In this document: in pieces, positions 47,721 to 59,880 of the stretch | Numbering within the stretch: the first letter of the stretch is position 1 | Layout: each line of letters starts with the position of its first letter | From: Ceratotherium simum simum | Lineage: Eukaryota; Chordata; Mammalia; Perissodactyla; Rhinocerotidae | DNA length: 64,000 nucleotides | Assembly (NCBI RefSeq): GCF_000283155.1 | Contig: NW_004454178.1 | Coordinates: 1,904,763-1,968,762, forward strand | Reading direction: 5' to 3' | The notes under the pieces: model-generated | Seen by the model: only the letters and a program-made list of their open reading frames with translations | Databases searched by the model: none | What the model was told of the DNA's origin: nothing | Made by a program: the position numbers and the translations under genes

Positions 47721-49769
47721 AACTTTAAAATGGATGGGAAAGCACCACCTCAAAGAGATGAACTGGTGTATTATTGTCAGCGTCCATTAATTTGAAGGGA
47801 AATGAATGCACATTAGTCCATACGCAGGAGCAGTGGGCAAAAGCTGTAGAGTCTGCACGCGCGTGTGTGTGTTGGAGTTGGAACTCTTAAAATTTTAGAA
47901 AACAGGTTGATAAATGATGGACAATAAGAAGAAATTTGGAGTTCAACAGAACCATGTTGACCATCTGTGGTGTTTATACGCCAATCAATGAGGAATAAGA
48001 AATAGTAGGAAAAACTTAGAAACCTAATTTGCGATCATACAAACATGTGAAGAGTCTTATTTGCCACACTCAGGTGCTTAGGTAATGCCACAGTCCTTTG
48101 TTAGTCAAGGGTGGGGGCGAAGTACTCTCACGCCTTGGGATTGCACAAGAATTCCTGTGGGCGGTATGATTACTGATAAGCAAGACAAGACCTCTTTCAC
48201 ATTCAGTGCATCTTACTGATAACATCCTTATTCTTTAAGCCCTTGTGGTCCCACTCTGTTTCCATTATACCATACTCTGGCATGGGCATCTTTGCAGAAG
48301 TCCAGAGCCCAGGGACCAGAGTCTAGCTCACCTAGATTCTGCCTGTAGCCATCTCCTTCTTTGGTCCTGAGACTTCCTCAAGGCTGTCCCTGATGGGCTA
48401 TGAGACGCCTATATTTCTCTCCATCTAATTCTGTTTCTTCCTCAGACTTGGGGACTTTCTCATTGCCCTCACATCAGCTCTTTCTTTCCTCCCTCTTTCT
48501 ACCTTCTGCTTTCCCCACTTACCCCTGACACCCCAACCAAGCTTAATCTCTTCAATGAGCTATTACACACAAACTTCTCCAAAAGGGGCCTGTCTTATTG
48601 GACAAAGAAATGGGAATGGATTACATCAGAAACATGAGACAAATCAATATCTCAATAAATTATTCTTCTACGACTGTGTAATCAGAACAGTATGGGGAGG
48701 TGTACTCTCTGTGTTTCCCTAAATCATTCCCTGCAATTCTTCTTCATTTCCTCTGAACCAAAAACTGCTGAAATTTAAAAACTCTACTAGTAAGTTATCA
48801 GTTAAATAAGGAAATTATTTTCTAGTTACTTCCATCAAGGATGGAGTTCATACACACCTGTTCACTGATTCTCAGTATGGAGCATTTTGGTAATTTGTTT
48901 CTAGTGTTTTCTAAAACGTATTAAGATGCAGAAATAACCTTTAGATAGAATAAAAAGGCCTTATACAATTAATATTTTCTTTTCTGACTGAAATATTACT
49001 GACTGTATAATAGGCACCCAGGTAAATTGTGCTACCTGAAATGAATCTCTAAATTATTTTTTTTACATTATTTTGTTGTAAATGAATCTTTAATGAAAGA
49101 AGATGGCAAAGACATTTTAGTAGAGAATTAGCAACAGAAGACTTCAAAGGCTTCCTTTGGTAGGATGATCCGTGATTACTTTGATTATTTTTTTTATTTT
49201 GCGATATATGCTCTCCCTTATACTCCAGCTTTCTTTGTCTGAATATCAGCATTTTGCTTGGCTGCATTTTAGAGTATATTAGGATTCTTCCATTTGACAT
49301 GTGGCTAATAGTAAGTGTTCCCTCGGTGGCTCATATATTAAACCTGAGCCTCACGGAAAAGCTTCTTTATTATACAATGTGAAGGATTTTGCCAAGTTGG
49401 AAAAACCAATTAGAGTAATAATAAAATATATAGATAAAAATCATAAAGATGTATTTCTAGAAAGAGGGAGGATAAGTTTAGATCAAGGAGAGGGAGTGAT
49501 ATCAGCAAAGTGGCATTGGAACAGAAGGACAGTTTATGGCACTAGAAATACATTTTCCTCAAGGAAAGCTTCGACCTGCCTGAGGCAGTTTATCAGAATG
49601 TGACTGGACCCAAGACTCCATAACGCAATGGGTGGCCATACAGAAAGAAGGTCAACATTTAAATGGATAAATAAGAATTATATCTATTTTTTAACCTATA
49701 GGTATACTGCTACATCTTCTCCAATCTAATAAAGGAGGAAGTTCTTTGTTTTTTTTTCCCTTACTCAGT
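47721..49769. other. No gene recognised in 2 kb
   Basis: Pyrimidine-rich between about 48330 and 48560; a 100-codon plus-strand frame (49301-49603) and an 83-codon minus-strand frame (49300-49049) show no domain. A (CG/GT)n bit, cacgcgcgtgtgtgtg, is at 47856. Confidence 0.45.
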
Positions 49770-49838
49770 AACCTCCCATCTGGGTGAACCTATACAAAAT
49801 CTCTCTGAGCCTTAGTTTCCTTCTCTGCACCACTGCTA
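49770..49838 (+). repeat. Possible MIR SINE fragment
   Basis: gggtgaacctatacaaaatctctctgagccttagtttccttctctgca fits the MIR core, cut off by the following L1. Confidence 0.4.
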
Positions 49839-49844
49839 TTTTTT

Positions 49845-50225
49845 TGTTGTTGTTGTTTATTGCAGTAACGTTGGTTAACAACATTGTATAAATTTCAGGT
49901 GTACATCATTGTACTTCTATTTCTGCATGGATTACATCATGTTCTCATGTTCAGCACCCAAATACTAATTACAATCCATCACCACCACGTGTGCCTAATT
50001 ATCCCTTTCACCCTCCTCCTTCCCCTCTTCCCCTCTGGTAAACACCACTCCAATCTCTGTCTCTATGTGTTTGTTTGTTGTTGTTATTATATACTACTTG
50101 ATGAGTGAGATCATACAGTATTTGACCTTCTCCCTCTGACTTATTTCACTTTCCATAATACTCTCAATGTCTATCCATGTGGTCACAAATGGCTGGATTT
50201 CATCGTTTCTTATGGCTGAGTAGTA
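49845..50225 (-). mobile_element. 5'-truncated L1, 3' end only
   Basis: Same 3'UTR as the L1s at 5425 and 5759: plus strand aatttcaggtgtacatcattgtacttc, tttcaccctcctccttcccctcttcccctctggtaa, ctctgacttatttcact and a last ttcttatggctgagtagta, where it is truncated. Tail side is (ttg)n at 49842-49855. Confidence 0.8.
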
Positions 50226-50405
50226 GGAAATTCTAACTATATAGGATCTTGAAGCTATATAACCAGAGGGGCCATAGGACCTTACAGTAGATGATTTAAC
50301 CATTACATATGTTGCACTTATGTATATGTGGAGTTGGGAATGTCCAGGAGAATTAGTGTTATTTAATTTCTGCTTCGTCCTCCCACCTCCTACTCCGCTA
50401 ATCTC

Positions 50406-50438
<33 letters not shown>
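50406..50438 (+). repeat. (CA)n microsatellite
   Basis: An uninterrupted CA run of about 16 units, acacacacacac..., preceded by a pyrimidine-rich stretch. Confidence 0.9.
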
Positions 50439-50440
<2 letters not shown>

Positions 50441-51229
50441 ACACTCGACTTTCAGATAGGTTATCTCATTTAAGTGTTTTTGCAAACAGGAAGTGCATAT
50501 TAAATGCTTGTTTAACTATTAGATCTCTCTGATATCTAGTGCTATGCTTTACTCATATAAAAGTTCCGGTTACAGTAAAATAACATTATTTCCATTTTAT
50601 AGACTCACATAGAGGGGTTAAGTTCCTGCTCAGGGTCAATCGTTTCTCATATAGACTACTGCAGTTATCTCTTAACTCTTCTCTTTGCTTCATGTTAGAG
50701 GTAGATTAAGACCCAGCTTCCTAACTTTCAAGACCCATTCTTGTCACATCATGCCAGCTAGCAAATGATATCAACATGACTTATTACTGGTGATGCTGAC
50801 CCTCATTAAGGTCATGTTTGACAGGATTCTCCACTGAAAGTCATAATTTTTCTTTTTCAATACTCTACTTGTTAGAAGGGAATCACTAAGTCCAGCTCAG
50901 ACTCAAGGGGAGAGGAATGAAGCTTCATCATCTGGAGGGAAGGATGTCAAAGAATTTGTGGTCATGTGTTAAAATCACCACGGTAATTAATGTGTTTGGG
51001 GGAAGCTACTTTGAAGCTATGCCAATTATCCTAAAGTTTTGCCCACTAATTTTAGCATTCATCAGTGGATCTTGCCTGCAGAAATTATTACTGTGGCATT
51101 CAAATGGTGATTTTATATTTCCTTCACTCCTTCTACAGTTGTAAGGAAGACATCCTTTTTCCCTCCATTTGTTTATTCAATCATTTATTTATGCCAGTAT
51201 GGGCTCATGGATATTTATTATATTCTTTC
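50439..51229. other. No gene recognised; repeat fragment near 50.9 kb
   Basis: At 50878-50985 the phrase gggaatcactaagtccagctcagactcaaggggagaggaat...tgtcaaagaatttgtggtcatgtgttaaaatcacca belongs to a common dispersed repeat whose name I cannot give. At 50580-50640 there is a weak MIR-like piece. No coding signal. Confidence 0.4.
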
Positions 51230-51500
51230 AATTATAATCCAATGATATGCTTATATATTAGTGTTCAAATTATTCCGTCTTTAGCCATTGGGAGCTATTG
51301 AAATTGACTCCTTTGACCTTTTGACACACCCTCATGTTTTCTCTCGTTTTTGAGTACTTCTTGCTTTCTGGCACAGCAAGATGCTCCCAGCTCATCTCAG
51401 ATTATTCCCTGTTCCAGCTCTAGATTCAGCTACTTTCCCGAGGAGCTGTGATTCTTTTTATTGAAGAATGGTATTCAGAAGTCAAGATTAGGGTATGTTT
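51230..51500 (+). repeat. Ancient L1/HAL1-like fragment
   Basis: tattccgtctttagccattgggagctattg, gacacaccctcatgttttctc, ttcttgctttctggcacagcaagatgctcccagctcatctc and gaggagctgtgattctttttattgaagaatggtattcagaa match the order of a very common old L1-type repeat segment. Confidence 0.45.
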
Positions 51501-52559
51501 TGTGATTTTTAAGGGATTGAGTTTTTTCTTTTTTGTTACAAAAATATTTGATTTTTATGTAGTCAAATATATTCACTTAGTTTCTGCCTTTGGTTTAATT
51601 CTTAGAAAGACCTTCCTTAACTTACTGTATATAAATAGTCACCAATGTGTCTTTGAGTAATAATATCAATAATCTTTCAGAATTCTGAGGTTAATTAACA
51701 AGAAGTCCCCTCTTTCACTGCTAGGAAAAATGGCAAGTCATGATATTTTTGATGTCATGATGTCTGTGCCAGCAAGTTAGCACAACTGTGTTAGTCAGGC
51801 ATTCCTCAAAACCTTATAGTTCATTATAGCATCTCTGCAAAGAAAGCTTAAGGTGAAGTGGTGATAGGTATGTATTCTTTTCAAATAGTACTAGCATAAT
51901 TAAGATTTTTGAAATTCGGCATGGGACATCAATGAGTCTGGTCATAGCCTATTTTTAATACAAATGAATAAGATCAGACCTCTTGAGCCAAAGTGAAAAG
52001 TCATAGCAGCAAACTGCCACTCCCTAGTGCTGATGAAGTTCTTTTTGCCTTCTACTTTCTGCTACATAGTTGTTTATGAGAAAGTCATGGAAATACATTG
52101 AGGAGTTAGTGGATTGGTGTGAAAGGACCTGGCATTTACAAAATATCTGCTTGGAGTCGAGAGTGGTCCAGGGCAGTGGAGGGTAGGTGGTTGTGTGTGT
52201 GGGGGTGAATTACATACCATGGGAGAAGCGGTGACTGCATTGACCCATAAAGTTCCCTAAGATTTTTCTAGTCAAATGGTCTCTATTTATGACTTATGTA
52301 GCTAAGCACATGTTTAAAATAAATAATACAAGTACTACAGAAATATGGTACAGCTTCTAAGACCACCAATTCCTTCAGCATTATGATACTAAGAATTATC
52401 AAGGTAACCACACATTTTAAAACATACCCTAAAAACTATAGGAAAAGGTAGATAAACTAAGGTCTTCTTTGCTGACTTTCGGCACTATCTTCCCAGATAT
52501 TGTAAATTGTAGCCAGAAGAGCTTATCATTTAAGAGATTCTGTGTACTGTTATCAGGTA
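51501..52559. other. No gene or repeat recognised
   Basis: AT-rich single-copy-like DNA; a G-rich bit (gtgtgtgtgggggtg) is at 52193. Confidence 0.45.
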
Positions 52560-52569
52560 AGTTTCTTTT

Positions 52570-52760
52570 TAAAATTTATATATGTGTGTATATATGTAAA
52601 TATATATGTATATATCTATTATATATATGTATATATATATAAGTATATGTATATATGTAAAATGTATATATGTGTATATACACACATATACCTAAATTCA
52701 TGTATATACTGATATCTGCACTCATATACATAAAGATATACATGTATATATATCATATAG
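52570..52760. repeat. TA-rich variable tract
   Basis: About 190 bases of interleaved tatatg, tatata and tacata units with local palindromes such as gtgtatatacac. Typical of an unstable AT microsatellite. Confidence 0.75.
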
Positions 52761-52779
52761 CAGCTCACTATACTTGTTT

Positions 52780-53850
52780 CTCTATTGCTTCTTCATTTGA
52801 CTCAACAATATAGAGTCTTAGAGACATTTCCCTGTTAATATTCATAGTTCTGATTGTTTTTAAATGCCACAGTTAATTTAACCATTTCTCTAGTTTTTGA
52901 CTTCGGGTTTTCTCTAAACTTTTGCTTTCAAAATAATGCTATTATGAACATACTTTGAGCATGTCTCTTTGCTTCTACCACTGTTTCTCTAGGTTACTCA
53001 TAAAGTATTGCAATTGCATAGTCAAAGAAATGTATGTTTAAAACTTAATAGATGTAGCGATATTAACCTCCACAGAGGTTTAAAAGTTCTCCCTCCTTGC
53101 TTTGCCAAAACTAAGAACGTCAAACCTTTAACCTTTGGCTAAGCTGATAAGAAAAAATTATATGCCATAGTTTCAGTCCTCATTTGTAGATTTCTTCTCT
53201 GATTAAGCACTTTTCATATGTTTAAAAGCCGTTGTATTTTCTCTCTTTGGAATTGCCCTTCTGTATCCTTTTCCTTTGTGTTCTATTGGGTGGTTTGTAT
53301 ATGTAAGAATTTCTGATATATTAAGATTATTAATCTTCCATTGCATATATTGCAATCTCTTTTCTTAGTCACTTATTTGTCATCTTTATGGTACTTTTAG
53401 ATATGTTGGAGTTTTCCTTGTATAGTCTAATGTGTTCATCTTTTCGTTTATGCCTTTGTGTTTCATGGCTATTTTGTTTCCGTGATCTATTTGGCTTTTA
53501 TTGTGCTGAGACCACAATGTTTTAAATACTTAAGACTTACAGTATATTTTAATACTTAGTAGAGTAATTATATTCTCTTTGTTCTTTTTCAAAATATTCT
53601 TGGCTACTCTTGCATTTTTAAATCTCCTTCTGTTTTAATCGTTAATACCAATTTCTCCCTTGGCTATTCTTTTCCTAGGCATTTCTGTAAGAAACATAAT
53701 TCATTTACTTTTAACTTTCCTTGCTTTTTAATGAATGCATTTAAGATAGTACGTTTCACTTGTTTTGACCGTATCTCAGAGGTTTTGATAGGTAGAGTTG
53801 CATTGCAATTCCCACTTGATTATTACGCGGAAACGGTGAGAACAATAAAA
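52780..53850 (-). mobile_element. Old L1 relic (L1M type)
   Basis: Reversed L1 blocks in order: aaaataatgctattatgaacatactttgagcatgtctctttgcttctaccactgtttctctagg, ggtggtttgtatatgtaagaatttctgatatattaagattattaatc, gtatagtctaatgtgttcatcttttcg, tgtgctgagaccacaatg, ttggctactcttgcattttt, and ttgaccgtatctcagaggttttgatagg. Many parts are missing. Confidence 0.6.
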
Positions 53851-55047
53851 TGACTCCACCTACAGTAACTGACGACTCTGTTGGTTGACTCTGCTTCTCC
53901 TTCTCGTCATAGATTCCGCCTCCTCTGACATGAGTAATGCTGAGGCTCTTGCTCCTACCTTCTGTGACAGAAGTTTCCTGTGCATTTCTTAGGTGCTGCT
54001 TTCCTCTGCTTCTGTTCTTTTGGGAGAATTACTCCAGTTGATGACCCAATAACAAGCCTTTCTGTTTGTTTGTTTTTAAGTCGATCATATGTGTGTGTAT
54101 TTGGTGGTGGGAGCATTTGGTGCATGTACTCGGTCTGCCATCTTGAAACTAGAGTCTCTGTTTCCTAAATGTCAGAAAGAAGGCAGACATGGGACTCCGT
54201 GGGCACCAAATACGAGTTAGGAGTAGTTCTCTCGTTCACTGTGAGCTGCTGCCTTTTTATATGATTCCTAAAGTAAAGCACATTTGGATTAAGAGTTTCC
54301 TTTCCGTCACTTGACCCTCTGGATGAATTTGGGTGCATTCTGCCTCTGCTACTCCAAGCCAAGGGATTGGTTCCTCTGAGGTCATTTAAATTAACTCTCC
54401 CAGTTGGCTTTTCCTTTCCTAGTGGTGAATCATTCAGCCATTTCCCAATTTTGTCTCACGTGAATTGTATCTTGCTGTAAATCTTTGAAATCCTAGTTTC
54501 CAGAGTTAATGTAGATGTCCCTATTTAGATATATCTTTGGGAATTTAACAATTGAAAAGATTTAAATACATCAAAAGAGCGGAATCTAAATTTGGGAATC
54601 CCAACAGTGTTTCAGTAAAGCAAATTCGATGTGATTAATCTCTGACTCCTAAAGTCATTAGTGAAACCAATAGGCGTTTAAGTAAAAGAACAAAGGAAAG
54701 CGTATACTATTGAAAAACAACTGCTCAGCAGAGCTAACATAATTTCCTTCTTTGCTGAGGGCCATTTTTTCAAAGCAACCTTGTTCCATGTACCACATTG
54801 ATGAGACTGTATGATATGATCTCTCAAGTTTTATATGTAACATGTAGTGAGTTAGTATGTATGGCATATGTGTGTATATGTGTATTTTGGCATGAAAATA
54901 CTCTGTAAATTCATTTAAGCAGTGAGATGGCCAGGGAAAAACTTTCCTCATTTTGCGATCTTGCAGGAGGTGTTTTAAATGGTTCTGTTATTGTCAGTTC
55001 AACCTGTGACATCTCATTCTGTGAATTTGCAATGCCTCAGAGCCACT
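53851..55047. other. No gene recognised
   Basis: A tgccatcttgaaactagag phrase near 54138 may be the outer end of the preceding L1. Frames at 53980-54168, 54362-54165 and 54951-54658 have no domain signature. Confidence 0.4.
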
Positions 55048-55064
55048 CTGTGTCCTGGTATTTT

Positions 55065-55280
55065 TTTGTTTTGTTTTGTTTTGTTTTGTTTTGTTTTGTT
55101 TTGCTGAGGAAGATTAGTCCTGAGCTAACATCTGTGCCAGTCTTCCTCTACTTTATATGTGGGTTGTCACCACAGCATGTCTGATGAGTGGTGTAGGTCC
55201 AAGCCCTGGATCCGAACTCACAAACCGGGGCCACCGAAGCGGGAGCACTGAACTTAGCCACTACGCCACGGGGCCGGCCC
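55065..55280 (-). mobile_element. ERE SINE with (CAAAA)n tail
   Basis: Minus-strand ERE: head at 55280 (plus strand cgccacggggccggccc), body, and a tail that has become a pure (ttttg)n run of about eight units on the plus strand (55067-55102). Flanking repeats ctgtgtcctggtatttt (55048-55064) and ctgagtcctggaatttt (55281-55297) differ at two positions and are the target duplication. Confidence 0.92.
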
Positions 55281-55297
55281 CTGAGTCCTGGAATTTT

Positions 55298-55504
55298 GAT
55301 TAATACAGGCCCCTGATGTCAATTAGACTGGCAGGAAATCACCTTGCTTCAGCTGTGTATACTCTAATAACAAATAATTTTATGATATAAATACATAAAG
55401 CACAGATAAAGACAAAGTAACCTTCAAAATATACTCTTACTTGTTCTTAATTCCTCATCTAAGTCTGGATAAGCACAGAGGGGCTGTTCTAAAATAATCT
55501 GTGA
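55298..55504. other. No gene or repeat recognised
   Basis: Spacer between the ERE and a MER5-like relic. Confidence 0.4.
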
Positions 55505-55672
55505 TCTTGATACTCAAACGTGATCTCAAAACAAAAGAATAAGCGTTACCTGGGATCTTCTTAGAAATGTGGACTCTCAAACAGCTTCCCAGATCTACTG
55601 AATGAAAATTGGCGTATTAATATGATCCCCAGGTGATGTGTTTGCAGATTACAGTTTCAAAAACACTGCTGG
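55505..55672 (+). repeat. MER5-like hAT-Charlie relic
   Basis: gttacctgggatcttcttagaaatgtgg, cttcccagatctactgaatgaaaattgg, tatgatccccaggtgatgtgtttgcag, tttcaaaaacactgct follow forward MER5 order, diverged. Confidence 0.5.
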
Positions 55673-55754
55673 GGTAATTTAATCAGAGTCTCTCCTACTG
55701 TTGAAAATGGAAGGATACAACGAGCAATAAGACACCTGACGTATTTTCTTTCAG

Positions 55755-55857
55755 CCGTATACTTCCAGTAATCCTGAAAATGTGTACTATCCGTTCAACC
55801 TGAACATTAACTATAAAGATAGTAATCTTGTTCCTGGATTCTTTATGTTCATTGGAG
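55755..55857 (+). other. Candidate internal coding exon
   Basis: A branch-point-like cctgac and tract gtattttctttcag precede 103 bases that end at GGAG|gtgaag, a good donor. Only one of three frames is open (34 codons plus one base); both others stop within the first 17 codons. The peptide begins PYTSSNPENVYYPFNLNINY and continues KDSNLVPGFFMFIG, rich in Asn, Tyr, Pro and Phe like an extracellular domain. I do not recognise the family. No flanking repeat explains the segment. It may be a real exon of an unseen plus-strand gene, a pseudogene remnant, or chance. Confidence 0.3.
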
Positions 55858-55934
55858 GTGAAGGCAGACCTATTCTTTCATTACTCTAGATAGGGTCTTG
55901 GTTATCTCTAACACATGCTAATAACATAAGCCTC

Positions 55935-56120
55935 CTATCTAGTCTCATTGCTTTCAGCATTAGCCTTTTCAGATTACTTTTCACACAGACTTATCTACAA
56001 TGAAAAACCAATTCTGTCACACTTCTGCTATTATTCTGCAATGTCTCTCTATAAGCTTCAGGATGAAATGACAAATTCTTGGTGTAGCATTTAAGGCATT
56101 TCATCCCCTTCCTATCCTGT
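55935..56120 (+). repeat. L2 fragment
   Basis: ctagtctcattgctttcagcattagcc, attattctgcaatgtctctctataagcttcaggatgaaatgacaaattcttgg and taaggcatttcatccccttcc fit L2 3' coding order. Confidence 0.45.
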
Positions 56121-56174
56121 AAATTGTAGCCATCATGAATGTAGAAAATGCTGCTGATGCTCCCCGTATTCTCT

Positions 56175-56440
56175 CACCCCACCTAGCACTCTGAAATCTT
56201 TCCCCTCTAATCTTCTGTGCAGAGAAGATCTTCTTCTCTGCCCAAGGGCTTTCTCCTCAAGCCCAGAGTTAGGGGTGCAGGGCAACTTAGAAATGCTAGG
56301 AGTTAAACACCCTGGGCAACCTTCAAACAATTGGGGGGTCAGAGTTAGTAGATAAATATCTCAGCCTCACTGTCTTCTTATGGGGAAATTCTCTGATCTA
56401 TCTTCTCATGGTTTCTCCAAGGTTCTCCAGTGGAATTGAA
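56175..56440 (+). repeat. Possible 5' LTR remnant of the ERV-L relic
   Basis: Blocks cccaagggctttctcctcaagccc, taggagttaaacaccctgggcaaccttcaaac and gggggtcagagttagtagataaa parallel blocks in the LTR-like sequence at 60072-60210 (caagggctttctc, gaggagttaaccaccccaggggcaaccctcaa, gggagataagag). They are in the same orientation and lie upstream of the internal relic. Confidence 0.45.
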
Positions 56441-56999
56441 TTCCAGTTGCTCAAATAATAATTGGTTCAATAACATGCTTCATTTTGGATTTTCTCCCTT
56501 TTCACTTTCCCCAATCCCCACATGTGCTTCTTGAAATCACCTCGCAAAACTACTTGAACCCAAGCTTCACCAAGCGTCTGCTTTCTGGGGGAACTGAAGT
56601 AAAAGCTGTTAGCACTGGATGAGACCCTTGAAAGCAGGTTCTCATCACTGGATTCTGAAATTGGATCACTTGTAAATGAGATGGAAATGGATCGCTTTGC
56701 TGGTGGTAAGTGAGATGGTGATGACGTTGGGTGCTGGGGTGCTGGGACTGGGTAGAAATGGAATGGCAAGCACTGGCTTATGCAAGAACACTCACTCTTG
56801 GAACATATGAAGTCAAAGGTGATTAAAAGGATAGTGGAGTTGGCTGGTATTTGTTAAGTGCTCAGGAAATCTTAAAGAAGGAGAATGTAAGGCTTAGATG
56901 AGCAAACTATCTTTTGAGATCATGCCGTGAAATCCAGAAGACCTCTATGCCAGCATTTAAGGTGACTTCTATCTGTTGCAGCTAGAGGAGCTGCTTGCC
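56441..56999. other. Unclassified sequence within or next to the ERV-L relic
   Basis: A 100-codon minus-strand frame (56769-56467) lies in a stretch whose reversed phrase agaaagcagacgcttggtgaagcttggg suggests an old dispersed repeat, not a gene. A real exon is not excluded. Confidence 0.35.
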
Positions 57000-59880
57000 T
57001 GCCTTTATTGCCTCAATAGCTTGGGTAAGATCTCAATACAGCACAAGCACTGACATACAGCCCTTCCTGCACTAGTTTCCAGACCTGAGCCAATTGTCAG
57101 ACTCAAGGACCATTGATCAAAGGGAGACTGGGAGCTCTTCAGAAAGAACTCCTGCAAAAAAACACTACAAGAATTGACAGTAAATATTACCCTGATCCCT
57201 TTCCAAAGAAACCTGTACTCATTTACCAAAGTAATACCTGGATGTTTTGAGTCATTGTATACAGTGTCATTGTATACATTGTATACATTCCTGAGCTGAC
57301 ATTAACACTAGGGTCCCAAACACCTCCATGGTCCTTTTTATCAGAGTGGATGCAAATAGAGGCCGAGCAATAAATAGAATATGGCCCAAATCCATGTCTC
57401 TGATCCATGAATGCATAATCAGAATGAATATTCATAGCAGCTGCTAGAACCCTCTAAATGAGTTTCTGAGCTGTGGAATAAGAGTCTTGTGATAGAAGAG
57501 CCATGTGGAAGCTCTTGAAACTACCTCTGTAGACCGAAATAGCAGATGAGAGGCAATACTGCATCCACATTGGAATTGTAAAGGTTAGTGCTATTTTCAA
57601 AGATTCAAAAGACTACAGAAGTAGTAGTGCTTATTTAATAAATCCGTTTGTTTCTCTGTATATACTACACTTACCAATACTGCTTTGGACTGTTTAAGGA
57701 GTGACAGGGAAGCCTGATAATTTGGGGTTAAATTTCAAGCAAGAGATGACTTTGCAATACCCATAGGCTGTGGTACAAGCTGTTCAGCTACTTGAACCAT
57801 CTGACCTGGCAGATCCAATGGTGCTATGTGTATCCATGGAAGATATACTGTGTGGTCTCTGGTGAGTCCAAACGGAAGAGGTATACGTGGATACCCTATG
57901 GTCCTAGCGCAAAACTACATATTCTGAAGCACATAATCACTTATCGTTTGAAAGGCAGCTCCTGGTAAGCTTCCAGCAAAAGCAGACTGAGCACTTGACT
58001 TTGAGCAATCAATTGACAATGCAACCAGAGCCATCTATCATGGCCTTGGTATTGTCAGATATCCACCAATTTATAAGAAATAGCAGGTACAGCAACAAAA
58101 TCTATCCTATGATGAAAATAGTATATTTGGAATCAAGTCTAAGCTGGTCCAGAAGATACAAGTTGCACAAATAGGTGTCTCAGGCTCCTACATCACCTAT
58201 TTGTGTTGCCCTGATAACTCTTTCTCAGCTTACACTTATGGATTCATGAGGAATTCCTTATGACCAGTTAATGGAAGAAGAGAAAGTTGGGCCTGCTTCA
58301 TAAATGAGTCTCTGGATATATTGGCACTGGCAGAAAATGGACAGTTCCTGCCTTATAGATCACTTCGGCATGGTCTTAGATGTCAGCAGTGAGTAGAAAT
58401 CTTCCTAGGAGTCAGAGATTCTAGTAGTACACTTGGTCAAACCTTTTTGGAAGGAGAAGGGGTCAGTGGTAAGGACATACATAGATTAATAGGCAGGGGT
58501 AAATAGCTTGGTTGGTCATAGAATCCTGGAAAGAGTAACATTGGAAGGGTAAAGGTGGTCTGGGGAAGAGGTGTGTGGATGAACCTATAAGATTGGGTCA
58601 AAATATGCATATCTTTGTTTCTAACCTCAGAGAAAACATCCTCCACAGGTAATACACTGAGCAATCTTGTAGTTAAGATGGCTTTTCCAGTGAAGGTCAG
58701 TTAACCTCTCTGACCTTAACCTTGGCTTGGACAATAGACCCATGAACAGAGTATACATGGTGCCAGGAAGGGAAGTTATACATGGACCCAACAGCATGGA
58801 CTCCCTGTCACAACGGTTGATCCAGTTACTGCTGCTGCTGAATGTTCAATCTGTCAGAAGCAGAAATAAACACTGAGTTCTAGGCAGGATACCTTGAGGA
58901 GACTAACCAGCCACTCGTGGCAAGTTGATTACACTGGACCCCTTTACGCTAGAGAAGGCAGCAATTTGTTGTTAACGGGGCTGATACTATTCCAAGTATA
59001 AATTTGCCTTCCTTGTCTTCAGTGTCTTTGTCAGCACTACTTTCTAAGAGTTTATAGATTATCTGATTTACAACATGAGATCTTACATAATGTCACCTTA
59101 AACAAAGAGACATGTTTTAAGCAAAGGAAGTACAACAGTGGGCACAGAATCACAGAATCAACTGGTTCTACCATATGCTGCAACTTGTAGAAATTGTCAG
59201 CATAGAAATGGAACTATTTCTCTTAAAGTCTCAAAGTACCATCTTGGAGATAACCTTCTACAGGTTTAGGTCACTGTCCTCTAGGATGCATTATATACGT
59301 TAAACCAACAGCCATTACAATGTCCTATTTCCCAAGAGCTAAAATACATGGGTCCAGGAACCAAGGATTGAAAGCAGGAGTGGGTCTACTCACCATCACT
59401 CCAAGTGACCCACTTGGGAAATTTGTGTTTCCTTTCCCCACAACTTTAGATTCTGCTGGACTATGGGTCCTGGTCTCTGAAACTGTGCATGGGGTAACAT
59501 TTTCATCAGGGACACAGAAGGCAACATACAGCTACATTTTATATCCTTGTGCTAAGAGACCAGTGGGCAAAAAAGTAGTTTCCATACTGGAATGGTTAAC
59601 TGACTGAAATGCTCATGAAGATGTAGGGCGGCTGCTACATAACGTGGTTACAGAGCAGTATGATCGGAGCACAGGTATCGACTGGGGTGTCCCTCGGTGC
59701 TTCCGAACCTGGTAATAACAGTCAGTGGGTAATTTCCCCATCCATTGTCTAATGAGGGCAAGGTCTTCAACTCCTCAGAGATAAAGTTCTCATCCCCCCA
59801 CTGGGCAAGTAAATCTAGACCAGTGGGTGTACTATAAAAGGTGAGGGGAATTTAGATTGTGTCCAGTTATGCTCACAGGA
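57000..59880 (+). pseudogene. Decayed ERV-L internal region (pol relic)
   Basis: This is an old endogenous retrovirus-like element of the ERV-L class, in plus orientation. Recognisable parts, all broken by stops and frameshifts, are a reverse-transcriptase/RNase H-like stretch (about 57700-58450), an integrase-like stretch (about 58880-59310) and a dUTPase-like piece in a 95-codon open frame (59320-59607), the gene order expected for ERV-L. The N-terminal part is missing or unrecognisable. It ends at an LTR. No intact open frame remains, so it cannot make a functional product. Confidence 0.65.
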
